A stretch of DNA of 64,000 nucleotides from a virus, in IMG/VR virus record IMGVR_UViG_3300030085_002029, positions 1 to 64,000 of that record, one strand, 5' to 3'. The notes beneath the pieces were generated by a model, which saw only the letters and a program-made list of their open reading frames with translations, was not told the DNA's origin and did not search any database. Each line of letters opens with the position of its first letter. Position 1 is the first letter of the stretch. Of the stretch, positions 51,749 to 57,776 are shown one piece after another. Both the position numbers and the translations under genes were made by a program.

Positions 51749-51780
51749 TACAAACTAAATACGATCACTAATAGATAATA
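51749..51780 (+). promoter_or_regulatory. early promoter motif copy 5
   Basis: ACAAACTAAATACG, 10 bases, GATAATA (51774-51780). Start codon 5 bases on (51786). Confidence 0.8.
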
Positions 51781-51785
51781 ATAAC

Positions 51786-51929
51786 ATGAAAACAATAAAA
51801 TTTTACCCAAGCGATAGGTCTAAAATAAGATTAGACGGAAAACTAATTAAAGGTTACACAATAAGTAACATACCAGATGAGTGTAACTCATGGTTCAACT
51901 ACAAAGGTTTAACTTTTGTACTAAATTAA
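51786..51929 (+). CDS. small early protein (47 aa)
   Basis: MKTIKFYPSDRSKIRLDGKL, a small beta-rich protein. First gene behind motif copy 5 and followed directly by the structured RNA region. No family recognised. Confidence 0.55.
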   Translation: MKTIKFYPSDRSKIRLDGKLIKGYTISNIPDECNSWFNYKGLTFVLN

Positions 51930-52004
51930 ACCACGACTTCAACCCACCGTGTCGTAGCGGTGAAGAAGAAAAACAGTGGGGTTGAGTGACGGCTCAACTT
52001 GGAC
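51930..52004 (+). ncRNA. structured RNA with mutually exclusive stems
   Basis: No frame of note. TCAACCC (51939-51945) can pair with GGGTTGA (51979-51985). Part of the same 3' strand, GTTGAG (51981-51986), can instead pair with CTCAAC (51993-51998). CACCG/CGGTG (51945-51949 with 51958-51962) and ACGAC/GTCGT are further options. The competing pairs look like a bistable leader or RNA switch; no known family recognised. Confidence 0.4.
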
Positions 52005-52085
52005 AGCGAGGTCAGGTGATGGAGCAGTTGTAGAAACGCCATCAGACTGTTCTAGACATGAGAGGTTCGACTCCTCTCTCTCGCT
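52005..52085 (+). ncRNA. tRNA-like structure, anticodon unclear
   Basis: 81 bases. Ends AGCGAGG (52005-52011) and TCTCGCT (52079-52085) pair over 7 positions with one wobble. A T-arm-like GAGAGG-TTCGACT-CCTCTC (52060-52078) has a normal 7-base TTCRANY loop. A D-like arm is GATGG/CCATC, with a long loop containing AGTTGTAGA. The anticodon arm is poor: TTCTAGA could be the loop (CTA) but needs a 3-base bulge. It may be a decayed tRNA or a tRNA mimic rather than a working tRNA. Confidence 0.35.
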
Positions 52086-52090
52086 CTAAA

Positions 52091-52132
52091 ATATAGTAGT
52101 GGATTGGGGTTGGTTGGAAACAGCTACTATAT
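52091..52132 (+). promoter_or_regulatory. hairpin with G-rich loop before the zinc-ribbon gene
   Basis: ATATAGTAG (52091-52099) and CTACTATAT (52124-52132) pair perfectly over 9 positions. The 24-base loop has four G-runs (GG, GGGG, GG, GG), enough for a two-layer G-quadruplex. It ends 14 bases before the ATG at 52147, so it may gate translation of that gene. Confidence 0.6.
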
Positions 52133-52146
52133 AAAAATTAAATACT

Positions 52147-52359
52147 ATGAATAAATGTAAATGTGGAAATGAAATCCACCCAGTAAGAATTAAGTATGGT
52201 TACAACAATTGTGTAGCATGTTCTACAGTAGAAAAGTATGGTTGTGCACCAGTTATTAACCACAAAACAGGCAATAGTATACAAGTATTGTCTCGAGCAG
52301 ATGCAGAGCGCATCGCCAAACTAACACGCCGTAAAGGTTATGGAACTATGTTAAGATGA
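52147..52359 (+). CDS. zinc-ribbon protein (70 aa)
   Basis: Cys4-x-Cys6 and Cys22-x2-Cys25 (MNKCKCG, NNCVACS), a small metal-binding ribbon, DksA/TraR-like in spacing to a degree. Then a basic helix (RADAERIAKLTRRKGYG). It may bind RNA polymerase or nucleic acid. Preceded by the hairpin with G-rich loop. Confidence 0.7.
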   Translation: MNKCKCGNEIHPVRIKYGYNNCVACSTVEKYGCAPVINHKTGNSIQVLSRADAERIAKLTRRKGYGTMLR

Positions 52360-52484
52360 AAAAAATCAAAGTAACTATGAAAGAAATATACGACGCTATG
52401 AGGCCATCTGTACATAGAAACAAGAAAAAGTATACACGTAAAACTAAACACAAAAACAATGGAGAAGAAAAGAACTATAAATGA
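52356..52484 (+). CDS. small basic protein (42 aa)
   Basis: MKKIKVTMKEIYDAMRPSVH and a Lys-rich tail. Overlaps the zinc-ribbon gene by 4 bases and the next gene by 26. Basic, unlike the acidic neighbours. No family. Confidence 0.5.
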   Translation: MKKIKVTMKEIYDAMRPSVHRNKKKYTRKTKHKNNGEEKNYK

Positions 52485-52815
52485 ACTTAGGCAAACTAAA
52501 GACGCTGTCTATACTAATCCAGGTGCTAAAAAAACTTGGGATACAAATGAACACGGTGGTGGTTATAAAGATATAGCAGGCGACATTGATCTAATAGATG
52601 CAGCTAAAGAGCAGATAATCAAGCAGTTACAAGATGACTTTTATGATGTGATATTTCAAGCAGTAGCTGACAAGATGAACGAAAACTATATGTTCAGAGA
52701 AAATAATTATTTCACTGAAGCAGGTATGGACGAGTTTGAAGACGCTTGGTTTGAATGGTATCACAATCATCATGGTGATATATTAACTGCTGTATTAAAA
52801 AACTTAGGACACTAA
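52459..52815 (+). CDS. early acidic protein (118 aa)
   Basis: Starts MEKKRTINELRQTKDAVYT, then DIDLIDAAKEQIIKQLQDD and a Glu/Asp-rich C-terminal half. No family recognised. Followed directly by motif copy 6. Confidence 0.6.
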   Translation: MEKKRTINELRQTKDAVYTNPGAKKTWDTNEHGGGYKDIAGDIDLIDAAKEQIIKQLQDDFYDVIFQAVADKMNENYMFRENNYFTEAGMDEFEDAWFEWYHNHHGDILTAVLKNLGH

Positions 52816-52816
52816 T

Positions 52817-52848
52817 CACAAACTAAATACGAACACTATAAGATAATA
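52817..52848 (+). promoter_or_regulatory. early promoter motif copy 6
   Basis: CACAAACTAAATACG, 10 bases, GATAATA (52842-52848). Start codon 5 bases on (52854). Confidence 0.8.
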
Positions 52849-52853
52849 TTAAT

Positions 52854-53081
52854 ATGACATTATACGACAAACTTAAACCAGAAATCAAAGCTAAACTCGA
52901 AGCAAGCTATGAAGAATATAGCACAGCAGTAGGGTATATCTCTGATAAATTACAAAAAACAAGTCATTACAGTGATTTAAAAATTGACGACATAAGAACT
53001 ATATGTACATTCGGTGACGTATGGCATTATGATCTTACTCAATCTGACTTACTGTATGGCGATTGGCTAACAATAAAATAA
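52854..53081 (+). CDS. early protein (75 aa)
   Basis: MTLYDKLKPEIKAKLEASYE, helical, ending DLLYGDWLTIK. No family. First gene behind motif copy 6. Confidence 0.6.
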   Translation: MTLYDKLKPEIKAKLEASYEEYSTAVGYISDKLQKTSHYSDLKIDDIRTICTFGDVWHYDLTQSDLLYGDWLTIK

Positions 53082-53087
53082 AATCTA

Positions 53088-53441
53088 ATGACAGAAAAAC
53101 AATATGAAGACGCGTTAGTTGCACTAGGTTGCAAAGACGTTACAAGTAAAACACAAAAGAAAAACGGTACTACTGCATTTAGGATGCCTGATGGTAAAAA
53201 CATGATCACTGAGCATAAAACAGGTTACATCAGAAGAACTATGCTAAGCGGTACAGGTAGAGTTGCTAGTTGTTATCAACTAAACCCGCAATACCTTACA
53301 GACTATAAGTTTTACGACACACATGGTAATGAGCAAACATTTAAAAGAAATAATAGAGCTCTTATCTGGTCAAGAAAAGCTAGACTTAAAAGATTATTTT
53401 TATACACAATTAAAGCAGTAAACAATGGCAAAGTATCATAG
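53088..53441 (+). CDS. early protein (117 aa)
   Basis: Starts MTEKQYEDALVALGCKDVTS, with a Tyr/Arg-rich middle and basic C-terminus. No family recognised. Overlaps the next gene by 17 bases. Confidence 0.6.
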   Translation: MTEKQYEDALVALGCKDVTSKTQKKNGTTAFRMPDGKNMITEHKTGYIRRTMLSGTGRVASCYQLNPQYLTDYKFYDTHGNEQTFKRNNRALIWSRKARLKRLFLYTIKAVNNGKVS

Positions 53442-53862
53442 AGAAGGCGAAATACGTCAAGAAAGACTAGTTGAGCTAGTTAAAAACCATCTTGGTTTAT
53501 CTATATCTACTAGCTTAGATGATTGGTCTAATGTGGATTGTAGAGTATACAGTGAATCTACTGCAGACGGTTATGACTTATTTGTTGTAACTCAGCAAAA
53601 AGATCATCCAATTATATGTGAAGATTGTTACCAATATGATCACGATCTTGCTGATGCAGTAAGAGAAGAGATTAGATATGGTGTTGAAACTTTTTACATT
53701 GATATAGATTTATACAACGATTGCTACATGGAAGACATGCTAGTAGAGATGTTTGTAGATTATGTAGAAGATATAATTGAAGATGAAGACTTAGATATAA
53801 CACTAGAAGAAATTAACTACTTAAAAGAAGAATATGGCATCACAGAAGAAGTTGAAGACTGA
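53425..53862 (+). CDS. strongly acidic early protein (145 aa)
   Basis: MAKYHREGEIRQERLVELVK, then CEDCYQYDHDLADAVREEIR and a C-terminal third rich in Asp and Glu (DYVEDIIEDEDLDITLEE). Pronounced negative charge suggests mimicry of DNA or binding to basic proteins, as in antirestriction proteins; not established. Confidence 0.6.
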   Translation: MAKYHREGEIRQERLVELVKNHLGLSISTSLDDWSNVDCRVYSESTADGYDLFVVTQQKDHPIICEDCYQYDHDLADAVREEIRYGVETFYIDIDLYNDCYMEDMLVEMFVDYVEDIIEDEDLDITLEEINYLKEEYGITEEVED

Positions 53863-54112
53863 ACAAAAATTACCTAAATGGTTTAAAGGTATGATATACA
53901 AAGAAGGTGAAACAGTAACAAATCCTTTCTCAGGTGAATCATACGAACTAACAGGTGTAGAACTATCATTGTATGACTTTATAATAGGTTGTCAAATGGT
54001 ATTTGATTCAGCACCAAGTACTATGACAAATAAACGAATTAATGAATTTCAAAAAGCATTAAACTGGTTTAGGGTGAATAACCCTGAAGCATACTACGTG
54101 TTGTTAGATTAG
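53834..54112 (+). CDS. conserved-style early protein (92 aa)
   Basis: PKWFKGMIYKEGETVTNPFSG and ELSLYDFIIG with LNWFRVNNPEAYYVLLD, a layout seen in a small family of marine-phage proteins of unknown function. Ends in TAG. The structured RNA region follows. Confidence 0.65.
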   Translation: MASQKKLKTEQKLPKWFKGMIYKEGETVTNPFSGESYELTGVELSLYDFIIGCQMVFDSAPSTMTNKRINEFQKALNWFRVNNPEAYYVLLD

Positions 54113-54126
54113 TAGTAGTTTAGTTT

Positions 54127-54286
54127 CCGCGAATAAGCGCGTGAGGTGTGTCGAGACAGTAACCGAACCAGACATAGATGGTAGTGTCAGTATCTCTTCT
54201 TACTCACTTGGCAAGCTCGTACTTAAGATACCTCAGTCATGGCTGTATAGCTATATGAAGCAGGTGACGGTACGGGCTATTCGTGG
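54127..54286 (+). ncRNA. structured RNA element copy A (covarying two-stem)
   Basis: Outer stem CCGCGAATA (54127-54135) with TATTCGTGG (54278-54286), 9 pairs. Inner stem GCTCGTAC (54215-54222) with GTACGGGC (54270-54277), 8 pairs, with the loop ending CAGGTGACG. The two 3' strands are directly adjacent. It lies in a 321-base region (54113-54433) with no gene. No known RNA family recognised. Confidence 0.7.
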
Positions 54287-54340
54287 TAGCACGGGTATGA
54301 GTGTGATACCGTAACTTGACCTAAAAACAAACAAGCGTGC

Positions 54341-54432
54341 TCACGAAATATATAAGGCGACCAGGCATCCTTTGAGTGCCCATACTTTCCCTTCGGTGTA
54401 AGCCCACAGGTGACGGTATGGGCTTTTCGTGG
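54341..54432 (+). ncRNA. structured RNA element copy B
   Basis: Outer stem TCACGAAA (54341-54348) with TTTCGTGG (54425-54432). Inner stem GCCCATAC (54378-54385) with GTATGGGC (54416-54423), 8 pairs, loop ending CAGGTGACG. The start codon at 54434 is one base after the element. Base pairs differ from copy A yet are kept. Confidence 0.75.
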
Positions 54433-54433
54433 T

Positions 54434-54622
54434 ATGAAAAGATTTATAAAATTTACACTTATATGGATTAGTCAAAATTTATCAATTCCTTTTTGGATTG
54501 TAGGACACGTGCATTTATCTGTGAATATATATAAAGATGTATACGAACTAGCGAGTTCACTAGGTATGAACTTAATAGTTTTGATTGGTTTTATTATTGA
54601 TTACAAACAAAATGCAAAATAA
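54434..54622 (+). CDS. small membrane protein (62 aa)
   Basis: Start ATG 54434 is preferred over an in-frame GTG at 54410, which lies inside RNA element B. Sequence MKRFIKFTLIWISQNLSIPF, and a C-terminal hydrophobic segment (MNLIVLIGFIIDY). Function unknown. Overlaps the methyltransferase start by 11 bases. Confidence 0.65.
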   Translation: MKRFIKFTLIWISQNLSIPFWIVGHVHLSVNIYKDVYELASSLGMNLIVLIGFIIDYKQNAK

Positions 54623-55130
54623 AGTAAAAAATAATTCAACATATGGTGAGGTTACAACAATAGGCAATGTTCAAGTTTTAAGTTATTTACATCCTCATAT
54701 TCCAAAAGAAAATGGCAAATTTTTAGATATTGGCTGTGGTTACGGTAAATTAGTTACATATATGGCAGAAAATACTAATATGTATTGCGCAGGAATAGAT
54801 ATAGATCAAGAAAAAATTAGCATTGCAAATACGATCTTGTGGACAAACCAAGCTGAAAGAATAAAATTTATTTATGGAGATATACAAGACAACTGGAAAC
54901 TAGTAGCTGAAGCTGATTTTATATTTATGAACTGCGTAACTTGGGATCCACAACTTGTTTCATCTATTTTTCAAAAATCAAAAGGAATAATTATTCACAA
55001 TCACATTAAAGCGGTTAAACTTAAAAATGGAAAATGGTGGACATACCCAGGTGAACCTGCTCCAGTTATGTGTAGTTGGGAAAAAGAAGACCAAAAATAT
55101 TACAAACTAGATAGTAAAATAGTAAAATGA
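54612..55130 (+). CDS. DOT1-like SAM methyltransferase, first of a tandem pair (172 aa)
   Basis: Rossmann-fold methyltransferase: motif I FLDIGCGYGKL, acidic GIDIDQEKI, and ADFIFMNCVTWDPQLVSSI, which parallels the motif after the catalytic strand in DOT1 (VFVNN-F-P). SAM binding is probable; substrate unknown. Start taken at ATG 54612 (MQNKVKNNS); an in-frame upstream start lies within the membrane gene. It has a diverged twin directly downstream. Confidence 0.7.
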   Translation: MQNKVKNNSTYGEVTTIGNVQVLSYLHPHIPKENGKFLDIGCGYGKLVTYMAENTNMYCAGIDIDQEKISIANTILWTNQAERIKFIYGDIQDNWKLVAEADFIFMNCVTWDPQLVSSIFQKSKGIIIHNHIKAVKLKNGKWWTYPGEPAPVMCSWEKEDQKYYKLDSKIVK

Positions 55131-55621
55131 ATAAAATTGTTAATATATCAACTTATGGTGAAGTAAACACTTTAGGTTATAAAGATGTTTTAAATGTTAT
55201 TCCAGAAAAAATAAAAACAGGTAATTTTATAGATATAGGATGTGGATATGGTAAATTAATACAATATATAGCAGAACACACAGAAATGAATTGTACAGGT
55301 ATTGAAATAGACAATGATAAAATAAAAATTGCAAAGAAAATACTTTGGACTAATAGACAAACTAAATCACGAATAAAATTTTTAGCAGCAGACATACAAG
55401 ATAACTATAAATTAGTGGAAAATGCTGATTTTATATTCATGAATTCAATATGTTGGAAACCTGAATTAGTAAAAGAAATAATTAAAATTTCTAATTGTAT
55501 AATACTTACTAACTCGGTAACTGCCACTAAACATTTAGATGTAGAAAAAATTAAAGTAAACTGTAGTTGGTCGCTTAAACCTCAAACGTTTCACAAACTA
55601 AATACGATTACTAATAGATAA
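55127..55621 (+). CDS. DOT1-like SAM methyltransferase, second of a tandem pair (164 aa)
   Basis: FIDIGCGYGKL, GIEIDNDKI and ADFIFMNSICWKPELVKEI align with the first copy across the whole length, so the two arose by duplication. Overlap with the first gene by 4 bases. Its last codons (NTITNR) lie in promoter motif copy 7, showing the motif sits inside a coding end. The pair may methylate two different sites or partners. Confidence 0.7.
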   Translation: MNKIVNISTYGEVNTLGYKDVLNVIPEKIKTGNFIDIGCGYGKLIQYIAEHTEMNCTGIEIDNDKIKIAKKILWTNRQTKSRIKFLAADIQDNYKLVENADFIFMNSICWKPELVKEIIKISNCIILTNSVTATKHLDVEKIKVNCSWSLKPQTFHKLNTITNR

Positions 55622-55623
55622 TA
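55592..55623 (+). promoter_or_regulatory. early promoter motif copy 7
   Basis: CACAAACTAAATACG, 10 bases, GATAATA (55617-55623). Start codon 5 bases on (55629). It overlaps the last codons of the second methyltransferase gene. Confidence 0.8.
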
Positions 55624-55628
55624 TAAAT

Positions 55629-55925
55629 ATGGATAAAAAAACAATGAACGAACTAGCTGATCTTATTATAGCTAAGCTAGAATTAAAACAACAACAATGG
55701 GACGATGAATTTCACAATTCCATTGTAGATATGTACGGTAAAGAAGGACATAAAGAGGCGTTTGTAATGTCTGAAGAAGAAATGCTAATCGGTGAATTAG
55801 CTAGATTACAAACTATTCTTATGATATATGAAAACAACGAAGAGTATGAAAAAGCTGCAATTGTACTCAGTAAATTAAACGCAGTAAAATCTAAATTAAG
55901 AAAAGGAGATTATGACGATGATTAA
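55629..55925 (+). CDS. helical early protein (98 aa)
   Basis: MDKKTMNELADLIIAKLELK, with ELARLQTILMIYENNEEYEK and AAIVLSKLNAVKSKL, a UvrB/C-like helical pair. Widespread in phages next to ligase, role unknown. Overlaps the ligase gene by 14 bases. Confidence 0.65.
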   Translation: MDKKTMNELADLIIAKLELKQQQWDDEFHNSIVDMYGKEGHKEAFVMSEEEMLIGELARLQTILMIYENNEEYEKAAIVLSKLNAVKSKLRKGDYDDD

Positions 55926-56745
55926 ACCTATGCTAGCGCATAAATATGATCCTGATAAAGCTGATTATCCTGCATACATACAACCAAAACTAGACGGTGT
56001 AAGATGTGTATTTACAAAAGATGGAGCATACAGCAGAACAGGTAAAGAATTTAAAAATGTAGATCACATTAAAAAAGCATTAAAAAACGTGTTCTTAGAA
56101 AACCCTAGTCTAATATTAGATGGCGAACTATACAACCATGGACTAAAACATGATTTTGAAAAGATTATTTCATTAGTCAGAAAAACTAAACCAACTGAAG
56201 AACACAGACAAGAAGCAGCAGAGCTTATACAATATCACGTATATGACGTAGCTAATTTTGCTCACGCAACTTATACTAACAGATTATCTATGCTTACAAG
56301 TATGGTTAAATACAACCATATTATATTACCTGTAGAAACTAAAATTGTATTAGACTATGACGAAGCTGTTAAACAACACAATAAATACTTAAAACTAGGT
56401 TACGAAGGTAGTATATACAGATCTACAGATGGTAAATACAAAAATACTAGGTCATGGGACTTAATGAAGTTCAAAGACTTTGAAGATTCAGAAGCCACAA
56501 TTGTAGGCTATGAAGCAGGTAAAGGTAAGAGGCAAGGCACGATTGGTAAGTTTATTATGCTAGATGACGAAGGCGTTGAGTTCGGCTGCCCACCGGGTAA
56601 GGGATACGACTACAAGGATCTAGCAGCAATGCTCGATAACATTCATGACTATATAGGTCAGCGTGCTACCTTTACTTATTTTCAACGAACTCAAGCAGGT
56701 AGTTATAGACACCCGCTTTATAAATGTATAAGAAATTATGAATAA
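55912..56745 (+). CDS. ATP-dependent DNA ligase (277 aa)
   Basis: Nucleotidyltransferase motif KLDG at 26-29 (QPKLDGVR; Lys26 is adenylylated), then LILDGELYN (motif III), GYEGSIYR (motif IV) and LMKFKDFE (motif V). Size is that of a compact phage ligase with an OB-fold end (RATFTYFQRTQAGSYRHPLYK). Seals nicks during replication and recombination. The start may be 55912 or 55918. Confidence 0.9.
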   Translation: MTMIKPMLAHKYDPDKADYPAYIQPKLDGVRCVFTKDGAYSRTGKEFKNVDHIKKALKNVFLENPSLILDGELYNHGLKHDFEKIISLVRKTKPTEEHRQEAAELIQYHVYDVANFAHATYTNRLSMLTSMVKYNHIILPVETKIVLDYDEAVKQHNKYLKLGYEGSIYRSTDGKYKNTRSWDLMKFKDFEDSEATIVGYEAGKGKRQGTIGKFIMLDDEGVEFGCPPGKGYDYKDLAAMLDNIHDYIGQRATFTYFQRTQAGSYRHPLYKCIRNYE

Positions 56746-56860
56746 AAAAGATATATTAAATATAATAAACACTTATCAGAATTATTACAATGATTTTGTC
56801 AATGTAAATGAAAAAGACTTAAATAATATATATGAGAAAGTTAATATGGAAATTATATAA
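56738..56860 (+). CDS. small protein after ligase (40 aa)
   Basis: MNKKDILNIINTYQNYYNDF, mostly helical. ATG overlaps the ligase end by 8 bases. No family; small size limits confidence. Confidence 0.45.
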   Translation: MNKKDILNIINTYQNYYNDFVNVNEKDLNNIYEKVNMEII

Positions 56861-56918
56861 TGATAATATGATCAGTGAAGAAGTTGCATTATTATTATTA
56901 GAAAAATACTACGAGTAA
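56832..56918 (+). CDS. micro-ORF (28 aa)
   Basis: MRKLIWKLYNDNMISEEVALLL and a charged end. The amphipathic pattern looks protein-like. Its last codons form the 5' outer strand of RNA element copy C. Confidence 0.35.
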   Translation: MRKLIWKLYNDNMISEEVALLLLEKYYE

Positions 56919-56980
56919 AATCAGAGATTGCGCGCGCACCTTGGTACACCTCATGCTGGAAACGGTATGAGGTTTCGTGG
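56909..56980 (+). ncRNA. structured RNA element copy C
   Basis: Outer stem CTACGAG (56909-56915) with TTCGTGG (56974-56980), 7 pairs with two wobbles. Inner stem ACCTCATG (56948-56955) with TATGAGGT (56966-56973), 8 pairs with one wobble, loop ending GGAAACGG. The gene's ATG (56983) is two bases beyond. Weaker outer stem than copies A and B. Confidence 0.6.
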
Positions 56981-56982
56981 GT

Positions 56983-57456
56983 ATGAATATATTTTATTTA
57001 CACAGAGACCCAGTTAAAGCTGCACAGTATCAATACAACAAACATGTTGTTAAGATGATCTTAGAATCAGCCCAGATGCTGTGTACGGCGCATCATGAGA
57101 TCATGGGAGAAGACGCAGATGTACCTTACAAACGCGCACATGTGAATCACCCATCAACTATATGGTGTCGTAGATCAGCTGAAAATTACACGTGGTTATA
57201 TGACCATATGATGGCATTAGGTAAAGAATATACTAAAAGATATGGTAAAACACATATGTCAATTAACAAGTGCGCGCTACCATTGTATAGACTACCAGGT
57301 GGTTTAGCTTACACAGGCTTTACACAACCACCTCAAGCTATGCCTGACAAATATAAAGATGAATGCAGCATAAAAGCTTATTGGAACTATTATATAGGCG
57401 AAAAGCATGTTGTTGCAGGTAAAAATGAAAAGATATATGAGACGATACCGAGATGA
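56983..57456 (+). CDS. pyrimidine-dimer glycosylase-like / DNA repair protein (157 aa)
   Basis: Starts MNIFYLHRDPVKAAQYQYNK with KHVVKMILESAQMLCTAHH, a layout of a phage family related by pattern to pyrimidine-dimer glycosylases. The in-frame GTG at 56977 lies inside RNA element C, so ATG 56983 is chosen. Likely a DNA-binding repair enzyme; substrate is not shown. Confidence 0.65.
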   Translation: MNIFYLHRDPVKAAQYQYNKHVVKMILESAQMLCTAHHEIMGEDADVPYKRAHVNHPSTIWCRRSAENYTWLYDHMMALGKEYTKRYGKTHMSINKCALPLYRLPGGLAYTGFTQPPQAMPDKYKDECSIKAYWNYYIGEKHVVAGKNEKIYETIPR

Positions 57457-57634
57457 ATTAATAAAGTATCTTAGGTATAAAAAGCATTACAACTATGTAG
57501 AATCAAGAGTAGTTGAATTACGTGCTAAAATATGCCGAGATGCTACAAAATATGGTACAATAGGTACTATAACAAGAGATTTATATCTTAAATATAACAA
57601 CTATCTAATTAAATTAAAAAATGGGAGCAAGTAA
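57425..57634 (+). CDS. small basic helical protein (69 aa)
   Basis: MKRYMRRYRDELIKYLRYKK and further basic helix. An earlier Met (57407) is possible but overlaps the previous gene more. No family recognised. Basic charge suggests nucleic-acid binding. Confidence 0.55.
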   Translation: MKRYMRRYRDELIKYLRYKKHYNYVESRVVELRAKICRDATKYGTIGTITRDLYLKYNNYLIKLKNGSK

Positions 57635-57758
57635 AAGAGATTACATGGATTACCATGGACATGCTACATTAGAAGAGATTATATACAAATATAATTTAGA
57701 CGCAGAAGAACAAATGTTTTATCAAACATTATGTGACACAAGGTCTAATAATAAATAG
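57621..57758 (+). CDS. small early protein (45 aa)
   Basis: MGASKRDYMDYHGHATLEEI, then a helix. Overlaps the previous gene by 14 bases and ends in TAG. The TGTGACA hairpin family copy 3 overlaps its last codons. No family. Confidence 0.55.
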   Translation: MGASKRDYMDYHGHATLEEIIYKYNLDAEEQMFYQTLCDTRSNNK

Positions 57759-57776
57759 TAATAGGCTAATGTCATA
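57731..57776 (+). repeat. TGTGACA hairpin family copy 3
   Basis: TGTGACACAAGGTCT and AGGCTAATGTCATA are the two arms, matching the arms at 47867-47912 and 48618-48664. The ATG at 57769 lies in the 3' arm, so pairing would hide it. The stem is weaker than in copies 1 and 2. Confidence 0.4.

Noticed and set aside
52050-52056. Possible CTA anticodon as a sign of amber recoding
   Set aside because: Several clear genes end in TAG (for example 48612, 54112, 57758, 62709), and no long gene reads through TAG.
54410-54433. GTG start for the 62-residue membrane protein
   Set aside because: The GTG is inside RNA element B; ATG 54434 directly after the stem is a better start.
56977-56982. GTG start for the glycosylase-like protein
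   Set aside because: It lies in the 3' outer strand of RNA element C, and family-style proteins begin MNIFYL.
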